Assembly: GCA_019639235.1 (NCBI GenBank)
Contig: JAHBSG010000024.1
Span: 1-59,244, forward strand
Direction: 5' to 3'
Length of the DNA stretch: 59,244 bases
DNA from: Acidobacteriota bacterium
GTDB lineage: Bacteria > Acidobacteriota > Blastocatellia > Pyrinomonadales > Pyrinomonadaceae
The position numbers and the translations under genes are program-made. Below are positions 24,982-34,942 of the stretch, piece after piece (the stretch's first letter is position 1; the number at the start of each line of letters is the position of its first letter). A model generated the notes under the pieces. The model did not search any database. It was not told the DNA's origin and saw nothing but the letters and a program-made list of their open reading frames with translations.

Positions 24982-26148
24982 TCAGTTCCCTGCCATAGCC
25001 GCCACGGCCTTGATGTGCGATTCGGGTATCGGCTGCGTTCCGAATGAAAGGTGGCATTTAACGCAGCGGAATGAGGCATCGGCCTTGCGCGAATCGATCT
25101 CAAAGTTAAGTATCCCGCCGTCGTCCGAGGTCGCTGTGATGTGGCAGTTGTTGCACGATGTGATGGCAACCTTCATCGAACGCGGATCGAGCGTCTTAAG
25201 GGCCGAAACGTCATGACACGTCGCACAGTCCATTTCAGCGTGGCTTGCGAACTCGTGACGGAATGTCCCGGACGAATAGCGGGTTGACCATGCATCGCGG
25301 GTGCTCCGGTCGCGGAGCCCGACACGCGCCCATAGCTCTTTATCGAAGTCGGCCGGCGGCGGCTTTTGCTTTATCGCATGGCACGCGGCACAGTTCGTCG
25401 GTGCCGGCTCGATGCCGGTATCGGCCGAATGGCAGGTGAAGCACGTCGTATGGCCGATCGGCGATGTCTTAAAGGTTCCCTTTTTCAGCCAGAAATTGTC
25501 GCCGAGATCCTTCGGCGGAGCCGTGGCGTATTCCGCATCGCTATCGCCCTGCGGCATGTGCGTTTGATGGCAGATCTTGCAGCTTTCCTCGCTCCGCCGC
25601 ATCCGCGTCCATCCGGCACGGACGAATTCGACCGCTTGCGGCCGAAGCTCGGAGACGATATCGACGTGGGTCGAGTGCGGGAAATTGATGTCGAAGTCCG
25701 ATTCTGCATCCTTGCCCTTTGGAGAAGCGTCAAAGACCTCACGCGGATTTGGGAATGGATGGCGAGTGCTGTTTCGCGGGCCGGGATTCGTATGACAGAT
25801 GGTACAGATCTGCGGGCGTGCTCCGCGAAAGAACTGCTGGCGATGGCAATTGATGCACGAAGCATGGCTCGGGTATTCGGTTATGTCCGGGAACGCACTG
25901 TCCGCCGGCCTGACCGCTTTCCAGTTCTTCGACGGGAAGTTGTGGCACTTCGAGCAGTCCATCTTGTGTGCCGAAACATCATGTGAAAATGTCGAGTACT
26001 TTGCCTGCGGAGATGCTTCAGGTGTTTCGAGCGGCGAGCCATGGATCGCCCTCGCCGGGCCGATGAGCGCGAACACGATAAATCCCGCTGCCGCACAGAG
26101 GGCAGCGGCGAAGAGCTTCAACCTAAGTTCGCGTCCGGTCCTGTTCAT
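24982..26148 (-). CDS. Nonaheme c-type cytochrome
   Basis: 388 residues from the ATG at 26148, which has GAGGCG 6 bp upstream. A signal peptide (LKLFAAALCAAAGFIVFALIGPARA) precedes nine CXXCH sites: CSKCH, CINCH, CTICH, CKICH, CFTCH, CAACH, CATCH, CNNCH and CVKCH. It has no lipobox, so it is probably periplasmic or exported. It is the first gene of a minus-strand set (this gene, then the lipoprotein paralogue) and shares a CRP/FNR-like site with the divergent resB gene. Confidence 0.9.
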   Translation of the reverse strand: MNRTGRELRLKLFAAALCAAAGFIVFALIGPARAIHGSPLETPEASPQAKYSTFSHDVSAHKMDCSKCHNFPSKNWKAVRPADSAFPDITEYPSHASCINCHRQQFFRGARPQICTICHTNPGPRNSTRHPFPNPREVFDASPKGKDAESDFDINFPHSTHVDIVSELRPQAVEFVRAGWTRMRRSEESCKICHQTHMPQGDSDAEYATAPPKDLGDNFWLKKGTFKTSPIGHTTCFTCHSADTGIEPAPTNCAACHAIKQKPPPADFDKELWARVGLRDRSTRDAWSTRYSSGTFRHEFASHAEMDCATCHDVSALKTLDPRSMKVAITSCNNCHITATSDDGGILNFEIDSRKADASFRCVKCHLSFGTQPIPESHIKAVAAMAGN

Positions 26149-26187
26149 CGGTTCGCCTCGAGCGGCAGACTTATTGGAAAGCGCAAG

Positions 26188-26271
26188 CCACGTCATTCTA
26201 ATCGCTATAACGCGGGGTTAATGTGATGAAGGTCACATCCGCCGGAAAGGCCGGCGATTAAACTTGCCTGC
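26188..26271. promoter_or_regulatory. Divergent promoter with a perfect CRP/FNR-like site
   Basis: TGTGATGAAGGTCACA at 26222-26237 is TGTGA-N6-TCACA. On the minus strand TAGAAT (26200-26195) puts a start site at 26188, exactly 41.5 bp from the centre. On the plus strand TAAACT (26259-26264) puts one near 26271, also 41.5 bp away. One site could therefore activate both the cytochrome pair and the resB-ccsA operon. Confidence 0.7.
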
Positions 26272-26414
26272 GAGAAACTTCGCAGCAATTCCGTCAGCCT
26301 CACGTGTTTTTCTGCGGTCCGGGGCCGGATCCGGGCAAAATGCATCAACGGCACGAGGCTTGCCACAAGCCGATTGATGCCATGAAGGGCCTTGCCCTCA
26401 CATCCGGAGAACAA

Positions 26415-27920
26415 ATGAGTTTACCTGCAATCCAGAACGCGGAACCGATGGGAGCGGTCGGCGAGGTTCGGCTTCGCCGCGGAACCTTAGACAGGGTTTT
26501 GAAGTTTGCGGGGTCGGTTCGTGTCGGAATTGTACTTCTGGTCCTTCTAGGGGCGGCGTGTACCATCGGCATGCTGGTGATGCAGCAAAATGTCGATGGC
26601 TTTGCCGATTATTACGCGGAACTGACGCCGGCACAGAAAACGGTTTATGGTTCTCTGGGCTTTTTCAACATCTACTACGCATGGTATTTCAATGCCCTGC
26701 TCGCCGCTCTTTCGCTGAACATAATCATTTCAACGCTCGACCGTCTGCCAAAAATACTGCCCTACTTTTCGCGGCCGGCCTCGACGGTTCCGCTTCGCTG
26801 GCTACGCGAGCAGAGGAACTCGGCGTCGGTAACGCTCGCGGCGGCGCCTGACGACGCGGCGGCCGCGATCGAGAACGCATTCATGAAGGCCGGCTGGGGA
26901 AAGCCGGTTCGCAGCGAACGAAAAGGGATCCCATACTTCTTTGCCGAAAAGGGGAAATGGAACAGGCTTGCTTTTTGCGCCGTTCACGTGGCGTTGTTGA
27001 CCATCTTTCTCGGCGGATTCCTTACGGCCCAACTCGGAAGCAACGGCAACCTTCCGCTTTATCCGGGCCAAACGACGAATCTCATCTTTGACACGGCTTT
27101 TGACCTTGACCGGATGCGGCAGATAACCAAGCAGCTTCCCTTCGAGGTTACCTGCACAGACATTGAGCAGAGGCTGATCCGCCACGACGGGCCGCTGACC
27201 GCCAACAATACCATCGACTGGATAACGCGGTTCACCATCCGCGATGAGACGGGCGTCCACACTGCTGAGGTCGGAATGAACCGGCCGTACGATCACCGCG
27301 GCTATCGCTTTTTTCAGGCGAGCTTTGTACCGATCGGGCGGGCACGAACCGTTCGATTGGCTGTTACGAATGCTTCGAGCGGGGCAACTGAAGAGGTCAC
27401 GCTCGAGCGCGACGGGACGCATCAGCTTGCAGATGGGACGAAGCTGATCTTCAGTGAGTTTCGCGGGGATTTCGTCATCGGTCCAGAGGACCCGAACGAG
27501 GACACGACCTCTTATCCCAATCCGGCGGCGATCATTCATGTTGCTCCGCGGGGCGGTGGACTTGAGACGGCGACCGTGTTTGGGCCGGAGATGGCGGACA
27601 TTCCCGCCGCAAGGAAGCCCTACGGCGGTTACATATTTCGGATGCTTGATTTCGAACGCGTCTCACACCAGCATGTTCTTGCCGTCCAGCGTGATCCGGG
27701 CTCGACAGTGGTCTATATCGGATTTGGATTGCTGACACTTACGCTTGCCGGGGTATTTGGCTTCTCGCACCGCAGGGTTTGGGCCGCTATCGAAAAGGGT
27801 GCGGACGGAAACTCCGAGGTAACGTTTGGCGGGCATACGAACCGTAACCCGAACGGATTTGATGAACAGTTTGATGAGTTGATGCGCAGTGTTGAAGGCG
27901 TCAGGGAGGAAAGGGAATGA
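26415..27920 (+). CDS. resB: Cytochrome c biogenesis protein ResB
   Basis: 501 residues from the ATG at 26415, preceded by CGGAGA. It has membrane helices at about 35-60 (VGIVLLVLLGAACTIGMLVM), 90-115, 185-210 and near residue 445, with a large periplasmic domain between the last two (NRPYDHRGYRFFQASF is typical). ResB (Ccs1) works with CcsA in system II cytochrome c maturation, bringing heme and reduced apocytochrome together. The next gene, overlapping by 4 bp, is ccsA. This is the heme-attachment machinery for the multiheme proteins on both sides. Confidence 0.92.
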   Translation: MSLPAIQNAEPMGAVGEVRLRRGTLDRVLKFAGSVRVGIVLLVLLGAACTIGMLVMQQNVDGFADYYAELTPAQKTVYGSLGFFNIYYAWYFNALLAALSLNIIISTLDRLPKILPYFSRPASTVPLRWLREQRNSASVTLAAAPDDAAAAIENAFMKAGWGKPVRSERKGIPYFFAEKGKWNRLAFCAVHVALLTIFLGGFLTAQLGSNGNLPLYPGQTTNLIFDTAFDLDRMRQITKQLPFEVTCTDIEQRLIRHDGPLTANNTIDWITRFTIRDETGVHTAEVGMNRPYDHRGYRFFQASFVPIGRARTVRLAVTNASSGATEEVTLERDGTHQLADGTKLIFSEFRGDFVIGPEDPNEDTTSYPNPAAIIHVAPRGGGLETATVFGPEMADIPAARKPYGGYIFRMLDFERVSHQHVLAVQRDPGSTVVYIGFGLLTLTLAGVFGFSHRRVWAAIEKGADGNSEVTFGGHTNRNPNGFDEQFDELMRSVEGVREERE

Positions 27921-29533
27921 ACGGACACTCGATCACATATCCGCATGCGGCAGCCGCGGTTGAGCCCGCGAACAGAACGAAAGGCGTTCAGGGGCACATG
28001 CCTTTCCTGATCGCGATGACGGCAGCGGCGGCCATCTTCGGCCTTCGGTTCGCAATCGGCGGCGAGCGGTTCATCGGCGATGAGGCTTTAATGATGCTTG
28101 CCCTTGCGGCGTATCTCACAGCTGCGATCTTTTACCTGACAAACTTCTATGCTCCGTTCCGCTTTGCCGAGCGTCTCGGGCTTTGGGCGGCCGGGATCGG
28201 TGTTGCGCTCAACCTGGCAAGCTGGCTTGTCCGCTGGGTCGCTGCTTATGATCGTGAATTGGCGATATTTCAGTCGCAGGGCCGCTCGGCTGCGGAAATG
28301 CCTTGGCTTTTTCGCTATGTGCCGTTCGCGAATCTCTACGACCTAAGCCTTGCGTTCGCGTTCGGTGCCGGGGTGACAACGCTGATCGTGATGCGGCGAC
28401 GTGAGCTTCGCGGTATAGCCGCGATCGCGCTTCCGCTGGCGGCGATAATCCTTGTCCTCGCCCGTTTTATCGGCGGCGAGTTCGTTGACCTGCCGCCGGT
28501 GCTCGATTCATATTGGCGGCCGATACATGTTGGAGTCGCGTCGATAAGTTATGGCATCGGTCTCGTCTGTTTCGCCGTCGCGGTGCTTTATCTATTGAAG
28601 GACGGGTTACGTCCCGAGAAGATGGCATTTTGGAACGCTGCGTTCGTGCTCGGGGTCTTCGCGACCATTTCGCGTTTCGGTGTTTTTTCTTTTGACACTT
28701 TTGCGACCTACGCGTCTTCTGTTTTTGTCGGCACCTCGCGAGCATCGATCCCGCTGCGTGCCGATCTTCCCTACGTCGGTTGGCTGATCGTCGCCGCTGC
28801 TGTTCTGTTGCTGGCCTCGCTCGGGGCGTGGGCTTCGTTTCTTTCGAGTGGCAGAAAGAGGGATCAGCATATCGGCCTTGGGCTGATGGCTGCCTCGCTA
28901 GTCGCTCAGGGGGCCGCGATAGGGATGCTCGTATATCAGGTACGGACGCTCACGAACGTTGTTTCGCGGATCGCTCCTGAGCAGTACGAACGCTTCGGCA
29001 TCTGGATGCTTCAGCAGCAAGGTGCGACGTCGCAGCAGATAGCGACAGTTCCGGCGATGCAGCTTGCCGGAATGGCCGACACCTGGATCCGCCAGAACAG
29101 CGATTCGCTGCGGTTGAGCCTTAACGCAAACCCGGTAGAGCTCGCGGCTTTGATAACTGCCTTTACCGGAACGTTCTTTATCGTTCTGATGGCCGCCAGG
29201 CCGGACCGGATCCGCGAGTCACTTCCAGCCGCGGCCACACTGGACGGGCTGATGTACAAACTCGGCGGCATAACATTTGCAGGTTTAGCATTGCTGCTCA
29301 TAACCGGAGCCGTATGGGCGAATGAATCCTGGGGGCGATACTGGGGTTGGGACGCCAAAGAAACAGGTGCTTTGGTCGCGTGGCTGACCTATGCCGGGTT
29401 CCTCCATTCGCGTGTAGCTTATGGATGGCAGGGCCGGCGGTCGGCATACTTCGCGATCATAGCATTTCTATTCATCATTTTTACGTATCTCGGTGTAAGC
29501 TATTTGCTGCCCGGGCTTCACTCGTACGCATAA
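27917..29533 (+). CDS. ccsA: Cytochrome c biogenesis protein CcsA/ResC
   Basis: 538 residues and many membrane helices. The tryptophan-rich heme-handling motif WGRYWGWDAKETGALVAWL lies near residue 470, with conserved histidines nearby (LHSR) and in YWRPIHVGVAS near 195. CcsA exports heme and, with ResB, attaches it to CXXCH sites. It is longer than many CcsA proteins because of extra helices in the middle and at the N-terminus. Confidence 0.93.
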   Translation: MNGHSITYPHAAAAVEPANRTKGVQGHMPFLIAMTAAAAIFGLRFAIGGERFIGDEALMMLALAAYLTAAIFYLTNFYAPFRFAERLGLWAAGIGVALNLASWLVRWVAAYDRELAIFQSQGRSAAEMPWLFRYVPFANLYDLSLAFAFGAGVTTLIVMRRRELRGIAAIALPLAAIILVLARFIGGEFVDLPPVLDSYWRPIHVGVASISYGIGLVCFAVAVLYLLKDGLRPEKMAFWNAAFVLGVFATISRFGVFSFDTFATYASSVFVGTSRASIPLRADLPYVGWLIVAAAVLLLASLGAWASFLSSGRKRDQHIGLGLMAASLVAQGAAIGMLVYQVRTLTNVVSRIAPEQYERFGIWMLQQQGATSQQIATVPAMQLAGMADTWIRQNSDSLRLSLNANPVELAALITAFTGTFFIVLMAARPDRIRESLPAAATLDGLMYKLGGITFAGLALLLITGAVWANESWGRYWGWDAKETGALVAWLTYAGFLHSRVAYGWQGRRSAYFAIIAFLFIIFTYLGVSYLLPGLHSYA

Positions 29534-29537
29534 CACC

Positions 29538-30233
29538 ATGATCAACAAAGAGAACATACTATTCTGCATCGTCGGCCTCCTCGGGGGCGTCATCATCGGC
29601 TTTATGTTCGCCAATTCGATGAACCAAAAGGCGATGCTTCAGGCCGGACAGGCCAATCAGCAGATGGCCGGGCTTCCCTCGGGCCACCCAAGTGTCGGTG
29701 ACAATCAAGGCGGCTCGGTGCAAGAGGTCCAGGCCGCGATCGACAAGGCCCGTGCGGAGCCGCAGAACTTTGACGCGCAGATCAAGGCCGCCGAAATGTA
29801 TTACCAGATACAGCGGTTTGACGGCGCCGTCGAATTCCTTGAGCAAGCGAGAAAGATCAAGCCGGACGATTACAACACCATCGTCAACCTTGCGAATGCC
29901 TATTTCGACTCGAACAAGTACGAAGAGGCCGAAAAGACGTATCAACTTGCCATTGAGAAAAAGCCCGATGACATTAACGTCCGTACGGACCTCGGGCTGA
30001 CATATGTATTTCGCCCGAACCCGGATTACGAAAAGGCGATCAAAGAACTCAACGGTGCTTTGGAGAAGAATCCGAACCACATTCAGGCACTACAGAACCT
30101 GACGGTCGCTTATACGAAAAAAGGCGATGCGGCGAATGCGACGGCGACGCTCGCGCGGTTGAAAACGGCCGATGCGACTAATTCCGCTATCGCGAAGCTT
30201 CAATCAGATATCGAGAAGATCGGTCAAAATTGA
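29538..30233 (+). CDS. Membrane-anchored TPR protein
   Basis: 231 residues. An N-terminal transmembrane helix (ILFCIVGLLGGVIIGFMFA) is followed by a linker and about four tetratricopeptide repeats from residue 65 on (AEMYYQIQRFDGAVEFLEQA; ANAYFDSNKYEEAEKTYQLAIE; YEKAIKELNGALEKNPNHIQAL; AYTKKGDAANATATLARL). It lies 4 bp after ccsA and is co-transcribed with it. Its place resembles CcmI/NrfG-type TPR proteins that hold apocytochromes for heme attachment, but that role is inference. Confidence 0.85.
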   Translation: MINKENILFCIVGLLGGVIIGFMFANSMNQKAMLQAGQANQQMAGLPSGHPSVGDNQGGSVQEVQAAIDKARAEPQNFDAQIKAAEMYYQIQRFDGAVEFLEQARKIKPDDYNTIVNLANAYFDSNKYEEAEKTYQLAIEKKPDDINVRTDLGLTYVFRPNPDYEKAIKELNGALEKNPNHIQALQNLTVAYTKKGDAANATATLARLKTADATNSAIAKLQSDIEKIGQN

Positions 30234-30251
30234 TCGGTCCATCAAGGCAAC

Positions 30252-30278
30252 AAAAAGCCGGGCCCGTGCCCGGCTTTT
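30252..30278. terminator. Bidirectional terminator
   Basis: A perfect 7-bp stem GCCGGGC/GCCCGGC (30257-30263 and 30268-30274) is flanked by A5 on the left and TTTT on the right, between the convergent TPR and usp genes. Confidence 0.85.
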
Positions 30279-30302
30279 CATTTGGAGGAAAGAATTCTAA
30301 CT

Positions 30303-31229
30303 CTAACGAACAACTTCTACAGTGCAGTGGGCCCGTGCCGCGACCGCCGAAGAAACACTACCGAGCAAAAAGCGTTCAAGCTTGCTGCCGAATGCATTTG
30401 CACCTACGAAGATCGAATCCGCACCCCATTTCTCGGCCTCGTCAACAATGACCCGTTTCGGAGCGCCCGGGATGATCATATGGGTTGCCGTTACATTTGC
30501 CGCGGCAAGGTCCTTGATCGCGTCAGCGGCTTGCGCCGTCAGCCAATCGGTCTCCGCTTCATTGACCGCTTCGACAGCGGCATTTACCGGCGGGACGAAA
30601 CGCCCGATCGCCGTCGGCGAGATCGGGTCGGTCACAGAGATCAGCTGTGCCTCAGTACCATCGGGCCATACTCGGGCGGCTACCGAATCGACTGCCGCTC
30701 GGGCGCCGCGGCTTCCGTCAAAGCCGATGGTCAATCTTATCGGCGACGGATCCACTTCATTCTTTCCGCGGGCGACGCGAACAGAACACCGTGCTTCGCT
30801 GAGCACCTTTTGTGAGACGCTTCCGAGCAGGAACCGGCTGAGTGCAGATTGACCCTGCGAGCCGGTCACGATTAGGTCGGGCTTGAGGTCATCGGCCTTT
30901 GCCAGAAGTTCCCAGGCCGGCGAGCCATAGGTCGCCTCGGCCGTGATCTTCCAATCGGGGAAGAGCATCCGCATACGCGACTCGGCATGATGGGCATACG
31001 CCTCATATTCGGCAAGCGCCCGCTCGCCTTTCTCTCGGCGGCGTTCGACCAAACTGCGGATGTAAGGATCATCGGTAAGGCTTCCATTCGCACTCTCTGC
31101 CGGCGGCAGCCAAACTTCCGCAACCGACAGTATGAATGCCTCGCCATTGGCCGGAAGCCCCGCCCGCTTGAGATCATCGAGCGCCGCTTCGGCACAACGC
31201 GAGCCATCGTATGCGATCAGTAACTTCAT
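30303..31229 (-). CDS. Tandem universal stress protein
   Basis: 308 residues with two Usp domains. Domain 1 (1-150) starts KLLIAYDGSRCAEAAL and has VTGSQGQSALSRFLLGSVSQKV. Domain 2 (150-308) starts RLTIGFDGSRGARAAV and has FVGANAFGSKLERFLLGSVSSAV. The first binding loop keeps the G-X2-G-X9-G-S pattern of ATP-binding Usps; the second has changes. A sigma54 promoter lies 52 nt upstream. Confidence 0.92.
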   Translation of the reverse strand: MKLLIAYDGSRCAEAALDDLKRAGLPANGEAFILSVAEVWLPPAESANGSLTDDPYIRSLVERRREKGERALAEYEAYAHHAESRMRMLFPDWKITAEATYGSPAWELLAKADDLKPDLIVTGSQGQSALSRFLLGSVSQKVLSEARCSVRVARGKNEVDPSPIRLTIGFDGSRGARAAVDSVAARVWPDGTEAQLISVTDPISPTAIGRFVPPVNAAVEAVNEAETDWLTAQAADAIKDLAAANVTATHMIIPGAPKRVIVDEAEKWGADSIFVGANAFGSKLERFLLGSVSSAVAARAHCTVEVVR

Positions 31230-31279
31230 AGTGGTCCTGCCTTTGAAACCTTCATTCTAGCCCAGGCACGGCGACAAAG

Positions 31280-31295
31280 TGCAATGGATGTGCCA
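31280..31295 (-). promoter_or_regulatory. Sigma54 promoter of the tandem usp gene
   Basis: The minus strand reads TGGCACATCCATTGCA, a full match to TGGCAC-N5-TTGCA. It is nearly identical to the site before the small membrane protein at 37160. It lies inside a 9-bp inverted repeat, GGCGACAAA (31270-31278) and TTTGTCGCC (31305-31313). Confidence 0.85.
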
Positions 31296-31460
31296 ACAAT
31301 GCCATTTGTCGCCTGTAACGTTGACTTTCGGCGGTTTGGCAACAAGCCCTGATTCTTTGCGCGAAAAAATTCGCGAAAATGGGCTTGATGCCCGAATTCA
31401 TTCGCGATATACAATTAGCTGAACACGCCCTGCACGACCTTTGTTTCTCATTCGCATTAA

Positions 31461-32882
31461 ATGTCAGGAAAGAACGAGAGAATACTGATAATCGACGATG
31501 ACGGCTTCATTCGAATGGCGCTAACCGAAGCTGTTTCGAGCTGGGGCTATGAAACGCACGCCGCCGAGAGCATTGCAGCGGGGACTAAAGCGTTCGAGGA
31601 GTTTGAACCTTCGATCGCTTTGATCGACGTCGAGCTTCCAGATGGCTCGGGCATTGATCTGCTCAAAAAACTTAAGGAAGCGAATCCCGAACTCGTTGCG
31701 ATCATCGTAACCGGCAATGTCGATGTCGCGCACACGGTTGCAGCACTCAGGGCAGGTGCACATGATTTCATCGGAAAGCCGGTTCGGCTCGAGGAGCTTG
31801 AGGTAACGCTTCGCAACGCGGTCGAAACCCGAAAGCTTCGCCGCGAGGTCAAGGCCGCACGAAGGGAACGCGCCGTTGCCCTCACATTTGACGAGATAAT
31901 CGGCGAATCGCCGGCGATGCAAAAGGCAAAGGAACTCGCCCGCCGCGTTGCCGACTCGGACGTGAATTCGATTCTGCTGCAGGGCGAGACCGGAACCGGA
32001 AAGGACCTTTTTGCGCGGGCGATCCATTTCGCGTCTGACCGGTCGAAGGCGCCGTATCTAGCGATAAACTGCGCCGCACTTCCCGCGACGCTGATCGAAT
32101 CAGAGCTTTTCGGCTATGAGAAAGGCGCGTTCACCGATGCAAAGCAGAGAAAAGAAGGGCTTTTCGAACAGGCTCACGGCGGGACCATCTTTCTGGACGA
32201 GATCGGCGAAATGGAGCTGCCGCTCCAAGCAAAGCTCCTTCGGGTACTCGAGAATGGTGTTTTTCGCCGCGTTGGCGGGCTCAAGGACATAAAGCTTGAC
32301 GCACGAATAATCGCTGCCTCTAATCAGGACCTAAAACGGGCCGGCGAGGACGGCAGATTCCGTTCGGACCTCTACTTTCGGCTTTCGGTCATCCAGGTCG
32401 ATATCCCGCCTCTACGCGAACGCGGCGAGGATGTAATGCTGCTGACCGAGTTGTATATCGACCGAGTCAACATCAAACGAAAGCAGAAACCGCTCAAAGG
32501 GCTGACCCCCGAGGTCGAACGGATATTTCGAACATATGATTGGAAGGGCAACGTCCGCGAATTGCGGAACGTCATCGAGCGAGCCTCGATCCTTGAGGAC
32601 GGAGAGTATGTTACGACCACACATCTACCAAACGATATGGTCGGCGACGTGGAATCGGCGGCTCCGTCGATCGGCGGAATCGTTTTGCCTTCGGGCGGCG
32701 TAACGCTTGACGCGGTCGAGGCGGAACTCGCTCAGCAGGCTGTTGAGCGGACCGCGGGTAACCTGACGCAGGCCGCAAAACTTCTTGGTATCTCCCGCGA
32801 CCAACTACGATATAAACTTCGAAAGGCCGGTCTCTATGACGCGATCAGCGAAAAGGAATCTGTCGCCGGCGAAAGCGAATGA
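31461..32882 (+). CDS. Sigma54-dependent response regulator (NtrC family)
   Basis: 473 residues. The receiver domain (1-120) has the acidic pocket DDD at 12-14, the phosphoacceptor D56 and K106. The AAA+ domain (about 145-375) has Walker A GETGTGKD, the sigma54-contacting GAFTDA loop at 222-227 and Walker B FLDE at 244-247. A Fis-type HTH ends the protein ([27 protein letters not shown]). It remodels sigma54 RNA polymerase at -24/-12 promoters when phosphorylated. Its stop overlaps the kinase start by 4 bp. Several sigma54-type promoters lie within 15 kb on either side and are probable targets. Confidence 0.95.
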   Translation: MSGKNERILIIDDDGFIRMALTEAVSSWGYETHAAESIAAGTKAFEEFEPSIALIDVELPDGSGIDLLKKLKEANPELVAIIVTGNVDVAHTVAALRAGAHDFIGKPVRLEELEVTLRNAVETRKLRREVKAARRERAVALTFDEIIGESPAMQKAKELARRVADSDVNSILLQGETGTGKDLFARAIHFASDRSKAPYLAINCAALPATLIESELFGYEKGAFTDAKQRKEGLFEQAHGGTIFLDEIGEMELPLQAKLLRVLENGVFRRVGGLKDIKLDARIIAASNQDLKRAGEDGRFRSDLYFRLSVIQVDIPPLRERGEDVMLLTELYIDRVNIKRKQKPLKGLTPEVERIFRTYDWKGNVRELRNVIERASILEDGEYVTTTHLPNDMVGDVESAAPSIGGIVLPSGGVTLDAVEAELAQQAVERTAGNLTQAAKLLGISRDQLRYKLRKAGLYDAISEKESVAGESE

Positions 32883-34792
32883 TCGACCACCCGAACAACG
32901 AGACCCCGAACGACGATGTCCTAAAGGAACTATCGGACCTTAAGTTTGCGATTGACCAATCCGCGATCGTTGCGATCACCGATCAACGCGGCCGCATCAC
33001 CTACGTCAACGACAAGTTCTGTGAGATATCAAAGTTCACCCGCGAGGAACTGCTCGGGCAGGACCACCGGATCATCAACTCTGCATACCACCCGAAGGAG
33101 TTCATCCGCGAAATTTGGACGACCATTGCCGGTGGCCGCGTTTGGCGCGGTGAGATAAGGAACCGGGCAAAGGACGGCAGCATTTACTGGGTCGATACGA
33201 CCATTGTGCCGATGCTCGATGCGGACAAAAAGCCATTTCAATACATTGCCATCCGGTACGAGATAACCGAACGCAAATTTGCCGAAGAGCGCATCCGGCA
33301 ACAGGCGTCGCTGCTCGAGAAAGCGCAGGATGCGATCATTGTCTGCGACCTGAATTACCACGTCATTTTTTGGAACAAGGGAGCTGAACGCATCTATGGC
33401 CGCTCGATCGACGAGGCCCTCGGCCGGCCGTTCAATGATGTCGTTCTTGGCAGCGGGCCGGAACGGATCCTCGAGATTCGGCGGGAGTTTGAGCGTCATG
33501 ATGAGCACCGTTTTGAAGAACGGCAGTTCAAAAAGGACGGGACTTCACTCGTGGTCGAAAGCCGATGGACACTCGTTCGCGACGACCACGAACAGCCGGA
33601 TTATATCCTCGTGATAAATACGGACGTCTCCGAAAAACGGCGAACCGAGGAACAGCTTTTCCGAGCCCAGCGGCTTGAGTCGATCGGCACGCTTGCCGGC
33701 GGCATCGCCCATGACCTTAACAACATTCTCTCGCCGATCCTCATGTCGGTCGGGATGCTAAAGCTCCGGAACCCGGACGCCGAGACCGCGAAGTGGCTCG
33801 ACATGATCGAGAAGAACACCCAGCGTGGAAGTTCGCTCGTTCAGCAGGTGCTTACCTTTGCCCGTGGGCTAAAGGGCGAAAGGGTCGCCGTTCAGGTTCG
33901 CCACATCGTAAAAGACTTGATAAAGGTGCTTTCCGAGACACTGCCCAAGAATATCGAGGTAAAGTCCGATGTTCCGGCCGATCTGCCGGTCATCTCTGCT
34001 GACCCGACGCAGATACATCAGGTGCTGATGAATCTTTCGATCAACGCTCGTGACGCAATGCCCGAAGGCGGCATGCTCTCGATCGAGGCGAGCCGGGTCA
34101 ACATCGATGATAACTACGCAAGGATGAGCCCGGATGCCGTTCCGGGCGAGCACATCGTGATTGCTGTCAGCGATACCGGGTTCGGAATGCCGCCGGATAT
34201 CAAAAAGCAGATCTTTGATCCATTCTTTACGACCAAGGACATCGGCCGCGGAACCGGGCTCGGGCTTTCGACCGTGCTGACGATCGTTAAGAGCCACGGC
34301 GGGTTCATCAATGTTTACAGCGAACCGGGTAAGGGCTCGCGGTTTTCGATCTATTTCCCGGTCGCAGATACCGCGGCCATCGAAGAAAGTTCGACGACAA
34401 CCTTCGATGAACTCGCAGGCAAGGGTGAATTGGTGATCGTCGTCGATGACGAGGAGTACATTCGCGATGTGACCAAGGCGACGCTTGAAAAGTTCGGATA
34501 TCGAGTTCTGACCGCAGCGGACGGCACGGAGGGGCTTGCCCTCTTTGCCCAGCACGGGGCCGAAACGGCAGCCGTCATAGCTGACGTTGCGATGCCCTAT
34601 ATGGACGGACCGTCAATGGTCAGAGCGATGCGGAAGATGGACCCGAACCTAAAGATGATAATGATGAGCGGGCTAATGAATGAGAACCAGCGTAGCGAGA
34701 TCGAATCGCTCGGGATCACATCGGTCCTTTCAAAGCCGTTCACTGCCGAGAATTTGCTGGAAGAATTGAAAAAGATCCTTGGTTCGAGTTAG
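32879..34792 (+). CDS. Hybrid sensor histidine kinase, PAS-PAS-HisKA-HATPase-REC
   Basis: 637 residues and no membrane segment, so it is a cytoplasmic sensor. PAS1 spans about 20-130 ([13 protein letters not shown] is typical of a redox or flavin-type PAS subgroup; its ligand is not known). PAS2 spans about 142-255. The H box [14 protein letters not shown] has H278. The N box [10 protein letters not shown] is near 384, and DTGFGM and GRGTGLGLS lie at about 432 and 457. A C-terminal receiver has D569. It should phosphorylate the regulator with which it overlaps by 4 bp, through or modulated by its own receiver. Confidence 0.93.
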   Translation: MIDHPNNETPNDDVLKELSDLKFAIDQSAIVAITDQRGRITYVNDKFCEISKFTREELLGQDHRIINSAYHPKEFIREIWTTIAGGRVWRGEIRNRAKDGSIYWVDTTIVPMLDADKKPFQYIAIRYEITERKFAEERIRQQASLLEKAQDAIIVCDLNYHVIFWNKGAERIYGRSIDEALGRPFNDVVLGSGPERILEIRREFERHDEHRFEERQFKKDGTSLVVESRWTLVRDDHEQPDYILVINTDVSEKRRTEEQLFRAQRLESIGTLAGGIAHDLNNILSPILMSVGMLKLRNPDAETAKWLDMIEKNTQRGSSLVQQVLTFARGLKGERVAVQVRHIVKDLIKVLSETLPKNIEVKSDVPADLPVISADPTQIHQVLMNLSINARDAMPEGGMLSIEASRVNIDDNYARMSPDAVPGEHIVIAVSDTGFGMPPDIKKQIFDPFFTTKDIGRGTGLGLSTVLTIVKSHGGFINVYSEPGKGSRFSIYFPVADTAAIEESSTTTFDELAGKGELVIVVDDEEYIRDVTKATLEKFGYRVLTAADGTEGLALFAQHGAETAAVIADVAMPYMDGPSMVRAMRKMDPNLKMIMMSGLMNENQRSEIESLGITSVLSKPFTAENLLEELKKILGSS

Positions 34793-34847
34793 GAATTAGA
34801 GCTTTGCACGATTTGCCTCACGGGTAGGCTTCGATGCCTGCCTTTTT

Positions 34848-34863
34848 TGGTATTGCGATTGCA
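34848..34863 (+). promoter_or_regulatory. Weak sigma54-like promoter
   Basis: TGGTATTGCGATTGCA has GG and GC 10 bp apart and TTGCA at -12 but a poor -24 (TGGTAT). It is 81 nt before the DUF2231-like gene and correctly oriented. Confidence 0.4.
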
Positions 34864-34942
34864 CTGTTATTCGGCTATCGAGATCGGGAGCTGAAATCGA
34901 CTCTTGATCTCTTGAATCGAAATTATTTTCGGGAGACAAGCA

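Noticed and set aside
31361..31410. Repeated TTCGCG/CGCGAA motifs before the sigma54 regulator gene
   Set aside because: Considered as enhancer sites for the response regulator, but I found no matching copies upstream of the other sigma54 promoters.
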